Source: Planctomycetota bacterium (GTDB lineage: Bacteria; Planctomycetota; UBA1135; GCA-002686595). Taken from it: a stretch of DNA of 64,000 bases. The notes under the pieces were generated by a model, which was not told the DNA's origin, made no database searches, and saw only the letters and a program-made list of their open reading frames with translations. The DNA lies in the NCBI GenBank assembly GCA_020638835.1, contig JACKHV010000002.1, positions 496,001 to 560,000 on the forward strand. The letters are read 5' to 3'. Of the stretch, positions 54,191 to 64,000 are shown in pieces (positions within the stretch are counted from its first letter, which is position 1; the number at the start of each line of letters is the position of its first letter). The position numbers were made by a program, and so were the translations under genes.

Positions 54191-56002
54191 TCAGTCCTTC
54201 GCGGCGCGGCGGGCCAGCTCGGCCCGCGCGGAGGCGGACAGTTCGATGTGCACTTCCTCGACCTGCTCCGGCGCGACCGTCGACGGGGCCTCGCACATCA
54301 GGTCGGAGGCGGAGGCGGTCTTCGGGAACGGGATCACGTCGCGGATGTTGTCGAGGCCGAGGGTCATCGCGACGAGCCGGTCGAGGCCGATCGCGAAGCC
54401 TCCGTGCGGCGGGGCTCCGTAGGTCAGCGCGTCGAGGAAGAAGCCGAAGCGCTCCTTCTGCTCCTCCGCGCCGATGCCGAGCAGCTCGAAGATCTTCTGC
54501 TGCACGTCCTGACGGTGGATACGGATCGAGCCCGAGCCGAGTTCCCAGCCGTTGAGCACGAGGTCGTACGCGCGGCTGTCGAGCGACGCCGGGTCGCCGG
54601 AGAGCGACCAGTCCTCCGGCGCGGTGAACGGGTGGTGCGACGAGAACCAGCGGCCGGCCGCTTCGTCGAACTCGAACATCGGGAAGTGCGTCACCCAGAG
54701 GAAGTTCCACTTGCCCTCCGGGATCAGGCCGAGCGTCTTGCCGAGGTGCAGGCGCAGTTCGCCCAGCACGCGCCAGGTCGTGTTCTTCGAGTCGGCGCAG
54801 AACAGCAGCAGGTCGTCGTCCGTCGCGCCCATGCGCGCCTTGAGCGACTCGCCCTGCTCACCCTCACACCAGCGCGCGAGCGGGCCGGCGCCGCCGCCCT
54901 CCTCGCCGGGTTTCCACCAGGCGAGGCCTTTCGCGCCGTAGTCCTTCGCGAACTTCTCGAGGCCCTTCATCTGGCCGCGGCTGACGGAGTCCTTGCCGCC
55001 CTTCACGACGATGCCCATCACGCGACCGCCGGACTCGACGACGCTCTTGAACACCTGGAAGTCGGACTGCGAAGCCCACTCGTCGGCGGCGACGAGTTCC
55101 ATGCCGAAGCGCGTGTCGGGCTTGTCGATGCCGAAGCGCTCCATCGCCTCCGACCAGCGCATGCGCGCGAACGGGATCGGCAGGTCGACGTTCATCGCCT
55201 CCTTGAAGGTGCGCACGATGACCTTCTCCCAGACCGCGAAGACGTCTTCTTCCTCGACGAAGCTCATCTCCATGTCGAGCTGCGTGAACTCGGGCTGGCG
55301 GTCGGCACGCAGGTCTTCGTCGCGGAAGCAACGCGCGACCTGGTAGTAGCGGTCGAAGCCCGAGACCATCAGGATCTGCTTGAAGATCTGCGGCGACTGA
55401 GGGAGCGCGTAGAACTCGCCGGGGTGCACGCGGCTGGGCACGAGGTAGTCGCGCGCGCCTTCGGGCGTGGCGCGCGACAGGATCGGCGTTTCGATCTCGA
55501 GGAAGCCTTCGTCCTCGAAGGCGCGGCGCATCGCGTTCACGAACTTCGAGCGGTGCGCGAGGTTGCGCTGCAGCGGGCGGCGGCGCAGGTCGCAGAAGCG
55601 GTAGCGCAGGCGCGTCTCGATCGCGGTGTCCAGGTCGTCGACGAGCTCGAAGGGCGGCACCTTGGAGCTGGAGAGGTGTTCGACGCGCTCGACGACGATC
55701 TCGATCTTGCCGGTCTCGTGCGCGTCGTTGACGTTCTCGGCGCCGCGCGCCGCGACGGTGCCGTGGACGGCGATCACGTCTTCGGGGCTCAGCTTGACGT
55801 CGCCGGCGACCGCTTCGCTCATCACGACCTGCGTGATGCCGTAGCGGTCCCGCAGGTCGACGAAGTAGATCCCGCCGTGGTCGCGACGCTTCGCGACCCA
55901 GCCGTTGAGGCGCACGCTCTGTCCGACGTGCTCGCTGCGCAGCTCTCCGCAGGTGTGCGTGCGGCGCCACTCGCCTCTCTGGGCGTCCCCCGTGTTCGTC
56001 AT
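54191..56002 (-). CDS. aspS: Aspartate--tRNA ligase
   Basis: This 603-residue class II synthetase has an N-terminal OB-fold anticodon-binding domain (about 15-115, LNGWVAKRRDHGGIYFVDLRD), motif 2 near YQVARCFRDEDLRADRQPEFTQLD, a GAD-type insertion (about 300-410), and motif 3 in FAIGLDRLVAMTLG. The length fits the bacterial type. ATG 56002 is chosen; the upstream in-frame stretch is non-coding in style. It follows the atp operon and precedes infC by 150 bp, all on the same strand. Whether it also charges tRNA-Asn cannot be told here. Confidence 0.96.
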   Translation of the reverse strand: MTNTGDAQRGEWRRTHTCGELRSEHVGQSVRLNGWVAKRRDHGGIYFVDLRDRYGITQVVMSEAVAGDVKLSPEDVIAVHGTVAARGAENVNDAHETGKIEIVVERVEHLSSSKVPPFELVDDLDTAIETRLRYRFCDLRRRPLQRNLAHRSKFVNAMRRAFEDEGFLEIETPILSRATPEGARDYLVPSRVHPGEFYALPQSPQIFKQILMVSGFDRYYQVARCFRDEDLRADRQPEFTQLDMEMSFVEEEDVFAVWEKVIVRTFKEAMNVDLPIPFARMRWSEAMERFGIDKPDTRFGMELVAADEWASQSDFQVFKSVVESGGRVMGIVVKGGKDSVSRGQMKGLEKFAKDYGAKGLAWWKPGEEGGGAGPLARWCEGEQGESLKARMGATDDDLLLFCADSKNTTWRVLGELRLHLGKTLGLIPEGKWNFLWVTHFPMFEFDEAAGRWFSSHHPFTAPEDWSLSGDPASLDSRAYDLVLNGWELGSGSIRIHRQDVQQKIFELLGIGAEEQKERFGFFLDALTYGAPPHGGFAIGLDRLVAMTLGLDNIRDVIPFPKTASASDLMCEAPSTVAPEQVEEVHIELSASARAELARRAAKD

Positions 56003-56092
56003 GTTCGTCGCCGGCTCGGCCGGCCTGGTGTTCTCTGGGAATCGGACTCCGGCCGAGGGTCGGAGGGACGTCCTTCGCGACCTCGCCGGAAC

Positions 56093-56128
56093 GTGCCGCG
56101 GCCGCCCCGAGGAGGGCGGCCGCTGCAC
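56093..56128 (-). terminator. Hairpin at the end of the atp operon
   Basis: A perfect 10-bp stem (56098-56107 with 56114-56123, 6-nt loop) is extended by four more pairs beyond one mismatch. It lies 25 bp after the atpC stop, before aspS. No T-run is present on the transcribed side. Confidence 0.6.
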
Positions 56129-56152
56129 TCTAAGGTTCGACCGGGGGCCGAC

Positions 56153-56581
56153 TCAACGTCCGCCGCCGAGTCCCTTGGTCGTGAGACGCATCAAGGCACG
56201 TTGCAGCGCTGCCTCGGCTCGAATCATGTCGATCGGCTCGCCGCTGTTCGTGACTTGACTGCCGGCCAGGCGCTGCCGCGCGCGGTCGAGCGCCGCCTGG
56301 GCACGGACCTGGTCGATGTCGGCCGGTTCCTCGCCCGCCGAGGTCAGCACCCGGACCGTGTTGTCGCGGACTTCGGCGAAGCCGCCGGCCACGAACATGG
56401 TGGTCTCGAGGCCGCCTTCCTTGTAGCGCAGGATGCCGGGCTTGAGCGCCGCGACCATCGCCGCGTGCCGGGGGAAGACCCCCATGTCGCCGTCGAGGCC
56501 GGGCATGCGCACGCTCGCCGCCGTCGTGTCGGTCACGATGCGTTCGGGCGTGATCACGCGCAGGGTCAGTTCGTTCGCCAT
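56153..56581 (-). CDS. atpC: ATP synthase F1 epsilon subunit
   Basis: This 142-residue protein has the beta-sandwich N-terminal domain (LTLRVITPERIVTDTTA, MPGLDGDMGVFPRHAAMVAALKPG) and a helical C-terminal part (ALDRARQRLAG, ALQRALMRL). It is part of the central stalk and can inhibit ATP hydrolysis. It is the last gene of the operon, 31 bp after atpD. Confidence 0.95.
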   Translation of the reverse strand: MANELTLRVITPERIVTDTTAASVRMPGLDGDMGVFPRHAAMVAALKPGILRYKEGGLETTMFVAGGFAEVRDNTVRVLTSAGEEPADIDQVRAQAALDRARQRLAGSQVTNSGEPIDMIRAEAALQRALMRLTTKGLGGGR

Positions 56582-56612
56582 GCTTTGCCTCAGTCAGGTA
56601 GGAGGAGCGATC

Positions 56613-58049
56613 CTACATCTTCTCCGCGCGGGCGCGGGCGTCGTCGACGCTGCCGACCATGTAGAAGGCTTGCTCGGGCAGGTCGTCGTGCTTGCCCTCG
56701 AGGATCTCCTTGAAGGAGCGCACGGTCTCTTCGCGCGGGACGAAGATGCCGGGCGTGCCGGTGAACTGTTCCGCGACGAAGAACGGCTGCGCGAGGAAGC
56801 GCTGGATGCGGCGCGCGCGATGCACGACGAGCTTGTCGTCGTCGGAGAGTTCTTCGACGCCGAGGATCGCGATGATGTCCTTCAGGTCGGCGTAGCGCTG
56901 CAGGGTCTGCTGCACGCCGCGCGCCGTCTGATAGTGTTCCTCACCGACGACGTTCGGGTCGAGCAGACGCGAGGTCGACTTCAGCGGGTCCACCGCGGGG
57001 TAGATGCCGAGCTCGGAGATCGCGCGGTCGAGGAGGATCGTCGAGTCGAGGTGCGCGAAGGTCGCGACGGGCGCGGGGTCGGTGATGTCGTCGGCGGGCA
57101 CGTACACGGCCTGCATCGAGGTGACCGAACCCTTCTTCGTCGAGGTGATGCGTTCCTGGAGCGCACCCATCTCGGACGCCATCGTCGGCTGGTAGCCCAC
57201 CGCGGAGGGCATGCGGCCGAGGAGCGCGGACACCTCGGAACCCGCCTGCACGAAGCGGAAGATGTTGTCGACGAAGAGCAGCACGTCCTGGCCGCGCTCG
57301 TCGCGGAAGTACTCGGCCATCGTCAGGCCGGAGAGCGCGACGCGCAGACGCGAGCCGGGGGGCTCGTTCATCTGGCCGAAGACGAGCACGGCGTTGTCGA
57401 GCACGTTGGCCTTCTCGCCTTCGGGCGTCGTGTACTCCGCCTCGCGCATCTCGAGCCAGAGGTCGTTGCCCTCACGCGTGCGCTCGCCCACGCCGCAGAA
57501 CACCGAGAAGCCGCCCTTCTCGACCGCGGTGATCCGGATCAGTTCCTGGATCAGCACGGTCTTGCCGACGCCGGCACCCCCGAACAGGCCGATCTTGCCG
57601 CCCATCGCGAAGGGGCAGAGCAGGTCGACGACCTTGATGCCGGTCTCGAAGACCTGCGACACGGCTTCCTGTTCGTCGAAGCGCGGCGCGGGGCGGTGGA
57701 TGGGCCACGACTCGCCGGCGGGGAGTTCCCCCACCGCGACCGTGTCGAGCGGCTTGCCGAGCAAGTTGAAGATCCGGCCCTTCGTGCGCTCGCCGACGGG
57801 CACCGAGATCGGCGCGCCGGTGTCGACCGCAGGCATGCCGCGGCGGCAACCGTCGGTGGTCGACATGGCCACGCAGCGCGCGGTGTCGTTGCCGAGGTGC
57901 TGAGCGACCTCAAGGGTCAGGTCGATGTCGCGCGAGGCGTCGGTGACGGTGACGGCGTTGTAGATCGGCGGCAGGGAGCCCGCGGGGAAGCGGACGTCGA
58001 CGACGGGGCCGAAGATCTGGGAGATGGTGCCGTTGTTCGAGGTAGTCAT
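56613..58049 (-). CDS. atpD: ATP synthase F1 beta subunit
   Basis: This 478-residue catalytic subunit has the Walker A motif GGAGVGKT and Walker B in DVLLFVDNIFRF, plus GERTREGNDLW and ALSGLTMAEYFRD. Length and order match the family. It carries the three catalytic sites for ATP synthesis on the membrane-bound complex. Confidence 0.98.
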   Translation of the reverse strand: MTTSNNGTISQIFGPVVDVRFPAGSLPPIYNAVTVTDASRDIDLTLEVAQHLGNDTARCVAMSTTDGCRRGMPAVDTGAPISVPVGERTKGRIFNLLGKPLDTVAVGELPAGESWPIHRPAPRFDEQEAVSQVFETGIKVVDLLCPFAMGGKIGLFGGAGVGKTVLIQELIRITAVEKGGFSVFCGVGERTREGNDLWLEMREAEYTTPEGEKANVLDNAVLVFGQMNEPPGSRLRVALSGLTMAEYFRDERGQDVLLFVDNIFRFVQAGSEVSALLGRMPSAVGYQPTMASEMGALQERITSTKKGSVTSMQAVYVPADDITDPAPVATFAHLDSTILLDRAISELGIYPAVDPLKSTSRLLDPNVVGEEHYQTARGVQQTLQRYADLKDIIAILGVEELSDDDKLVVHRARRIQRFLAQPFFVAEQFTGTPGIFVPREETVRSFKEILEGKHDDLPEQAFYMVGSVDDARARAEKM

Positions 58050-58075
58050 CTGTCTTTTTGCTTTGGGCTCGATAC

Positions 58076-58960
58076 CTACTTCACCGCCTCGGCGCCGCCG
58101 ACGATGTCGAGCAGCTCCTTGGTGATGTTCTCTTGACGCAAGCGGTTGTACTGACCCTTGAGCGCCTTCTGCATGTCGGTGGCAGCGTCCGTCGCGTTCT
58201 TCATCGAGAAGCGGCGGCTGGCGTACTCGGAGGTGAGGGACTCGAGCAGCGCGTTGAAGATGCGCGTCTCGAGGTAGCGGGGAACGAGGTGCTCGAAGAT
58301 CGACTTCGCGTCGGGTTCGAGGATCATGTCGCCGCCGGCCTGCTCCTCACCGCCGCTCGGGGGAGCGACGGGCAGGAAGTCGGCGAAGGTCGGCGTGTAG
58401 CGCACCATCGACTCGAAGGCCGTGTAGAGGATCTTCACGTCGCGGTACTCGCCGGACGCGAAGGCGTCGACCAGCACGCGGGCCACGCGGGCCGCCGCGG
58501 CGAAGTCGATGGACTCCAGCGCGGGTTCGGTCATGAACTTCGCGATGTTCAGCTTCCGCTTCTTCAGGTAGCGGTTCGCCTTGCGGCCGTAGACGAAGAA
58601 GTCGATCTGCGACTCGTCGATCTGACGCTCTTCGCAGTGCTGCTTCATCCAGGCCTCGAGCTTGTTGAACAAGTTCGAGTTGTAGGCACCGCACAGACCG
58701 CGGTCGGACGACACGATCAGCAGCGCGGTCTTCTCGCCGGCGCCCGGCTGGAAGAGCGGCTGATCGAGCGCTTCCTTGCCCAGCACCCCGGCGAGGTGTT
58801 GGACGAGGCCCGCGATCTCCTCGGCGTACGGACGCGAGGCGACGGCGCGGTCCTGGAAGCGACGGAGCTTGGTCGTCGAGACCATCTCCATCGCCCGCGT
58901 GATCTGCTTGATGTTGCCTACGGACTTGATCCGTACGCGCAGTTCCTTGACGGAGGCCAT
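58076..58960 (-). CDS. atpG: ATP synthase F1 gamma subunit
   Basis: This 294-residue rotor shaft subunit begins MASVKELRVRIKSVGNIKQITRAMEMV and ends with MKNATDAATDMQKALKGQYNRLRQ and an ITKELLDIVGG helix, the two long coiled-coil ends that enter the alpha-beta ring. The central region SSDRGLCGAYNSN is conserved. It lies 12 bp after atpA. Confidence 0.97.
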   Translation of the reverse strand: MASVKELRVRIKSVGNIKQITRAMEMVSTTKLRRFQDRAVASRPYAEEIAGLVQHLAGVLGKEALDQPLFQPGAGEKTALLIVSSDRGLCGAYNSNLFNKLEAWMKQHCEERQIDESQIDFFVYGRKANRYLKKRKLNIAKFMTEPALESIDFAAAARVARVLVDAFASGEYRDVKILYTAFESMVRYTPTFADFLPVAPPSGGEEQAGGDMILEPDAKSIFEHLVPRYLETRIFNALLESLTSEYASRRFSMKNATDAATDMQKALKGQYNRLRQENITKELLDIVGGAEAVK

Positions 58961-58972
58961 TTCCGGTCGCCT

Positions 58973-60541
<1,569 letters not shown>

Positions 60542-60657
60542 GTTGGATCGCCTTCAGAGGTTTTCTAGTGTGTGTCGCAGCGCCGCGCGCCGCGTGTTCG
60601 GAGGTGGTGAATTGGTGGCCCCGTCGCGCGAAGCCTCGGTCGTCGCCGCAGGGCGAC

Positions 60658-61215
60658 TCAGGCGGGAGCGCTCGCCGGAAGGCGCGCGTTCATCAGCTTG
60701 CGGCGCATGCCGGCCAGGCGGCCCTGCACCGAGTAGTCGATCATGCGTCCGCCGACGGTCACGCGGACGCCGCCCACCAAGGTGGGAACGACCACGTTCT
60801 CGAGCAGGACTTCCTTGCCGAGCTTCGAGCCCAAGGAGACGGCGAGCTCGGCGAGCTCACCGGATCCCAGCGGACGCGCGCTCTCGACGCGGCCCTCGAC
60901 GGCTCCGCGGCTGGCCAGCACCTTCAGCTTGAAGGCGTGACCGAGGCCGCGCAGGACCTCGGCGCGGTTCTTGTCGAACAGCAGTCCGACGAAGTTCGCG
61001 GTCAGTACGTGGAAGCCGCTGGTCAGCTCCTTCACGCGCTTCCGCTTCTCGCCGGCGGGCACCCGCGCGTCGAAGAGGAAGTTCGCCACCTCGGGCGTCC
61101 CCACCTCGACCGCGATCCGCTCGACGTCGCGCGTCACCTCGTCCAGGACGTCCTTGTCCTGAGCGAGGTCGAACAGCGCGTCGGCCCAGCGGCTCGTGAC
61201 GGGATCGATGATCAC
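60658..61215 (-). CDS. atpH: ATP synthase F1 delta subunit
   Basis: This 185-residue peripheral stalk protein begins with TSRWADALFDLAQ and has the C-terminal VVVPTLVGGVRVTVGGRMIDYSVQGRL-type motif. The sequence is divergent, as usual for this subunit. Its ATG overlaps the atpF stop (ATGA). Confidence 0.93.
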   Translation of the reverse strand: MIIDPVTSRWADALFDLAQDKDVLDEVTRDVERIAVEVGTPEVANFLFDARVPAGEKRKRVKELTSGFHVLTANFVGLLFDKNRAEVLRGLGHAFKLKVLASRGAVEGRVESARPLGSGELAELAVSLGSKLGKEVLLENVVVPTLVGGVRVTVGGRMIDYSVQGRLAGMRRKLMNARLPASAPA

Positions 61216-61754
61216 TCTTTGCCCGCCTTGGTCACGGCGACCAGGTCGGAGACGAGTCGGCGGTCATCTTCCGAGTCCACGGTGCGGCGCAGGACTTGAC
61301 CCGCGGCCGACAGCGAGATGTCGACGACCTCTTCGCGGATCGCGGAGAGGGCCTGTTCCTTCGCGGTGTCGATGTCGTGCTTCGCGCGTTCGACCATCGC
61401 TTCCGCGTCGGCCTTCGCTTGCTCGAGGATCTCGCGCTCGCGCGTCTCGGCGCGCTCGCGGGCCTCGGACATCAACTTCGCGGCGTCCGCCTTCGCGTCG
61501 CCGAGCTTCAGTTCCATCTCGGCGCGGACCTTCTCGGCCTCGTGGCTGGCCTTCTCGGCCGCCGAGATCGCGCGCGCGGCGCGATCGTCACGCTCGGCGA
61601 GAGCCGTCGTGATCGGCCCCATCACGACCTTCCACATGAACGGAAGGGCGACGAGGAAGATGATCAGGGTCCACAGCAGTCCGCCCATTCCGGACGGATC
61701 GAGCGGGTTGAACCCACCGCCTTCAGCGGCGGCGATCGCGAGTGAGAGGTGCAT
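61212..61754 (-). CDS. atpF: ATP synthase Fo b subunit
   Basis: This 180-residue protein has a single membrane span near residues 25-45 (GLLWTLIIFLVALPFMWKVV) and a long charged coiled-coil helix rich in Ala, Glu, Arg and Lys. It forms the peripheral stator stalk. A short hydrophobic N-terminus (MHLSLAIAAAEGG) precedes the anchor. Confidence 0.95.
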   Translation of the reverse strand: MHLSLAIAAAEGGGFNPLDPSGMGGLLWTLIIFLVALPFMWKVVMGPITTALAERDDRAARAISAAEKASHEAEKVRAEMELKLGDAKADAAKLMSEARERAETREREILEQAKADAEAMVERAKHDIDTAKEQALSAIREEVVDISLSAAGQVLRRTVDSEDDRRLVSDLVAVTKAGKE

Positions 61755-61882
61755 GGGAGAGTTTCCGCAGAGGGGAACGAGTCAGGAACAGTTGAAACGT
61801 GGCCGGGACGCGCCCGGCGGGCGCTCGGAGGGCGCCGCTCGCGTGGAGCGGGCGACGCCCTTCGTCCGTTCCGAAGGAACGA

Positions 61883-62131
61883 TCAGCCCAGCGCGATCAG
61901 CAGCGTGACGACGACGGCGAAGAGGGACACACCCTCGATCAGCGCCGCGAGGATGATCGAGCCGCCGCGGATGTCGCCGGCCGCCTCGGGTTGACGAGCG
62001 ATGCCTTCGTTGGCGGAGGCACCGATCTTGCCGATGCCGAGACCGGCACCGATGGCGACGATACCGGCGCCGACGGCGGCACCGAACTTGGCGAGGTCCA
62101 TGACCGCTTCAGTTTCTTGGGGAAGAGGCAT
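61883..62131 (-). CDS. atpE: ATP synthase Fo c subunit
   Basis: This 82-residue proteolipid has two membrane helices: the first with the packed glycine pattern GAGIVAIGAGLGIGKIG, the polar loop ARQPEA, and the second with the ion-carrying Glu66 in LAALIEGVSLF. The residue after Glu is Gly, not Ser or Thr, so the Na+-coordinating pattern is absent and H+ coupling is inferred. ATG 62131 has AGGAG upstream; ATG 62101 is an alternative giving 72 residues. Confidence 0.95.
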   Translation of the reverse strand: MPLPQETEAVMDLAKFGAAVGAGIVAIGAGLGIGKIGASANEGIARQPEAAGDIRGGSIILAALIEGVSLFAVVVTLLIALG

Positions 62132-62248
62132 TCTCTTGTGTCTCCTACGTGGCGACCCGGAGGGGCCGCGCTGGGGTTGGTATCGGGTGGTTTCGGGGAA
62201 CGGACCACGCTCACGAGGCCGAACGGCCCCGTGCGCGAGGTGGACTGA

Positions 62249-63334
62249 TTAGTGCTCGGGGTGCACCGAGGCGCCGACGAAGAGGATCGACAGCTGCGTG
62301 AAGATGTAGGCCTGCAGCATCGCCACGAAGACCTCGATGATCATGATGAAGACGGCGAAGCCGACGGCGACGGGCGACACGCCGTAGCCTGCGCCGCTGC
62401 CCATCGAGCCCGCGAAGAAGAAGATCAGGCCCATGAAGCTGAGCACGACCAGGTGGCCGCCGGTCATGTTCGCGAAGAGACGAATCATGAGGGCGAAGGG
62501 CTTCACGAACAGGCCGAGCAGCTCGACGATGAACATCAGCGGCCAGAGCGCGAGCGGCACGTGCGGCACGAGGTTCTTCCAGAAGGCCAGCGGCCCCTGG
62601 GCGTACATGCCACAGAACACCATCGAGCACAGCGTGATCAGCGCGAGCGCGCCGGTGACGAAGATGTTCGCCGTCGCCGTCGCGCTGCCGGGGACGAGCC
62701 CCATCAGGTTCATGAACAGGATGAAGAAGAACACGCACAGGAAGAACGGCAGGAACTTGCGCCCGTCCGCTTCCCCCATCGCGGGTTCGACCATCTCGTC
62801 GCGGATGTACATCGCGAAGCCGGTCAGGCGTCGCGTGAGCCAATCGCCGTTGCCGCTGCGCACGTAGCTCGGCACGCCACTGAACAGGATGAAGATCAGC
62901 AGCACGGCGGCGACTTGGAACAGCTGCAGGTTCGTCGCGACGAGCTGCGTGCCTTCCTGCGCGCCGTGCATGTCGAAGACCGCCGGGAAGCCCGGGAGCG
63001 TGATCGCCAGCAGGTACGGGTGATCCGTCAGCTCGGAGGCCGTTGCGTGGTGGGCGTCGGAGGCGTGTTCGTCGTGCGAGGCTTCGCCGTGCGTCGCGTG
63101 CTGGGCGGCGATTGCGCCGTTCCGGTGCTCGGCGTTCTCTTCCGCGCCGGCATGCTCTTCGTGCGCCTCGTGGCGCGCCAGCGCCTCGTCGGACGTCAGC
63201 AGCTTGCCGGGCATCAAGTGCATGTAGAGCGTCTCGAAGGCGTTCTTGCCGGTGTGGTGTTCACCGTGGCGGATGCCGACGAAGATCGCGCCGAAGATCA
63301 CGGCGACGGCGAGCAGGGGGCGCAGTGCGTTCAC
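62249..63334 (-). CDS. atpB: ATP synthase Fo a subunit with His-rich N-terminal insertion
   Basis: This 361-residue protein starts at GTG 63334. The conserved core is in the C-terminal two-thirds: FMNLMGLVPGSAT, LGLFVKPFALMIRLFANMTGGH (with the essential Arg) and IIEVFVAMLQAYIFTQL. Residues 55-96 are an unusual segment rich in His, Glu and Ala, with ten histidines in 42 residues. The Fo a subunit is otherwise complete. Its start overlaps the upstream small gene as GTGA. Confidence 0.95.
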   Translation of the reverse strand: MNALRPLLAVAVIFGAIFVGIRHGEHHTGKNAFETLYMHLMPGKLLTSDEALARHEAHEEHAGAEENAEHRNGAIAAQHATHGEASHDEHASDAHHATASELTDHPYLLAITLPGFPAVFDMHGAQEGTQLVATNLQLFQVAAVLLIFILFSGVPSYVRSGNGDWLTRRLTGFAMYIRDEMVEPAMGEADGRKFLPFFLCVFFFILFMNLMGLVPGSATATANIFVTGALALITLCSMVFCGMYAQGPLAFWKNLVPHVPLALWPLMFIVELLGLFVKPFALMIRLFANMTGGHLVVLSFMGLIFFFAGSMGSGAGYGVSPVAVGFAVFIMIIEVFVAMLQAYIFTQLSILFVGASVHPEH

Positions 63335-63726
63335 AGTGCTTGACTCTCCTTGAGCTCGTTCCGGCGCTTGACCTGCAGCGCGGAATCGAGGGTGCCCAGG
63401 ACCATCACGACCAGTACGCCGGCCGCGAAGGACAAGAGGAAGGACCGCCAGTCGCAGACCGCCGCGGCGGGCTCGAGGAAGCGGAAGGCGAGCGCACCGA
63501 GGGTGACGATCGCCAGCTTGAACAGAAAACCCACCATCATCGCCTGCATCGCCCGCTCGGGGCGCGTGCGCAGCGCGTGCTGTTGCCACTGGTGGCCGAG
63601 CAGCGAGATCCCCGCTCCCATCGTCGCGCCGACCGCCACGCCCACGCCCTCCGTGCCGCCGATGCGCCACGCCACGAAAGCGGCGAGCGCCGTCGTGCAG
63701 AGGGTTCCGGGGAGGAGCAGCTTCAT
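63331..63726 (-). CDS. ATP-synthase-operon small membrane protein (AtpI-like position)
   Basis: This 131-residue protein has four predicted membrane segments (about 5-25, 27-45, 62-82, 95-115) and a basic C-terminus. It lies between AtpZ and AtpB with overlaps on both sides, the place of ATP synthase subunit I in other bacteria. Sequence similarity to AtpI is weak by eye, so I assign it by position and topology. ATG 63726 is chosen because upstream in-frame sequence is the shadow of the atpZ gene. Confidence 0.72.
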   Translation of the reverse strand: MKLLLPGTLCTTALAAFVAWRIGGTEGVGVAVGATMGAGISLLGHQWQQHALRTRPERAMQAMMVGFLFKLAIVTLGALAFRFLEPAAAVCDWRSFLLSFAAGVLVVMVLGTLDSALQVKRRNELKESQAL

Positions 63727-63992
63727 CGCGGTGCGGAGGGGTCGTCCGACTTGCGGCGAGTGCCGCCCTTCGGACCGGGAACGCTTTTGAGGAGGGAGAG
63801 GAAGCCTCCCGTCGCGCCGGCGAGCACGCCGGCGATCAGGAAGAGCGGCTTGGTCGAGAGCTTCTCGTCCGCCCACCAACCGACGCCGCCGAGGACGAGG
63901 ATCGCCGCCGCGAACTGGAACCCGAGTCCGGCGTAGCGCCCGTACTCTTGGAATGCCTTGGCGCGTCCGTCGTCGGGAGGGAGCTGCGGCAT
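63723..63992 (-). CDS. AtpZ/AtpI family protein (F0F1-ATPase subunit, putative)
   Basis: This 89-residue protein has two membrane helices (GLGFQFAAAILVLGGVGWWAD and PLFLIAGVLAGATGGFLSLL), the pattern of the AtpZ family found at the front of many atp operons, where it has been implicated in Mg2+ handling or assembly. The C-terminal tail is polar and basic. Its stop overlaps the next start as ATGA. It is the first gene of the operon within the window. Confidence 0.85.
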   Translation of the reverse strand: MPQLPPDDGRAKAFQEYGRYAGLGFQFAAAILVLGGVGWWADEKLSTKPLFLIAGVLAGATGGFLSLLKSVPGPKGGTRRKSDDPSAPR

Positions 63993-64000
63993 GGGTGGTT

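Overview
The window is a very GC-rich bacterial chromosome segment, densely coded, with 57 protein genes and one tRNA called here. Lipoprotein signal peptides, an undecaprenyl-phosphate cycle gene, a large polysaccharide locus, a sulfatase-like enzyme and several uncharacterised membrane families (DUF805, DUF5658, DUF5989) suggest a diderm, environmental bacterium. My best guess is a high-GC member of the Planctomycetota. That is inference; no 16S rRNA is present to settle it. I see no transposase, phage gene, CRISPR array or rRNA.

Layout. 0.1-6.5 kb: a peptidoglycan-amidase lipoprotein, a reverse-strand group ald-uppP-gmd, tRNA-Val(GAC) with its terminator, and an HtrA-type protease. 6.8-10.6 kb: a compact forward operon with a short SxtJ-like membrane peptide, a NodU/CmcH-type carbamoyltransferase, an SGNH hydrolase fused to a DUF5989-like membrane tail, and a 58-residue membrane peptide; it ends in a perfect 20-bp hairpin. 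10.7-11.7 kb: two DUF805 paralogues. 11.8-36.3 kb: a long reverse-strand surface-polysaccharide locus with a polyprenyl-phosphate sugar transferase, one GT2 and eight GT4-type glycosyltransferases, a flippase, an epimerase, a sulfatase-like enzyme, a toroid protein, a deacetylase, a GNAT protein and a radical SAM protein. truD and a DUF5658 gene are embedded in it, and it is interrupted by a forward-strand peroxiredoxin-like gene with an in-frame UGA, a probable selenoprotein. 36.4-45.5 kb: a nucleosidase, an SDR, a VOC protein, then acs, two TPR lipoproteins and an acyl-CoA ligase, with two remarkable palindromes. 45.3-48.9 kb: small and unknown proteins and a second B12-binding radical SAM protein. 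49.0-56.0 kb: aspS, infC, rpmI, rplT, pheS, pheT. 56.1-64.0 kb: a complete F1Fo ATP synthase operon.

How it fits together. Gmd supplies GDP-4-keto-6-deoxymannose, and UppP regenerates the undecaprenyl-phosphate carrier on which the sugar transferase starts the repeat unit. The glycosyltransferases extend it and the flippase exports it. No Wzy polymerase or polysaccharide export porin is seen here, so the locus or pathway is completed elsewhere. Genes are tightly coupled: many neighbours overlap by GTGA, ATGA or TGATG.

The observations most worth following are the UGA-containing peroxiredoxin-like gene (19731-20270), the carbamoyltransferase/SGNH-DUF5989 operon (6789-10581), the 54-bp perfect palindrome holding both stop codons of convergent genes (38546-38656), the four-copy 12-mer palindrome inside a lipoprotein gene start (42190-42314), and an AUA start codon for infC.
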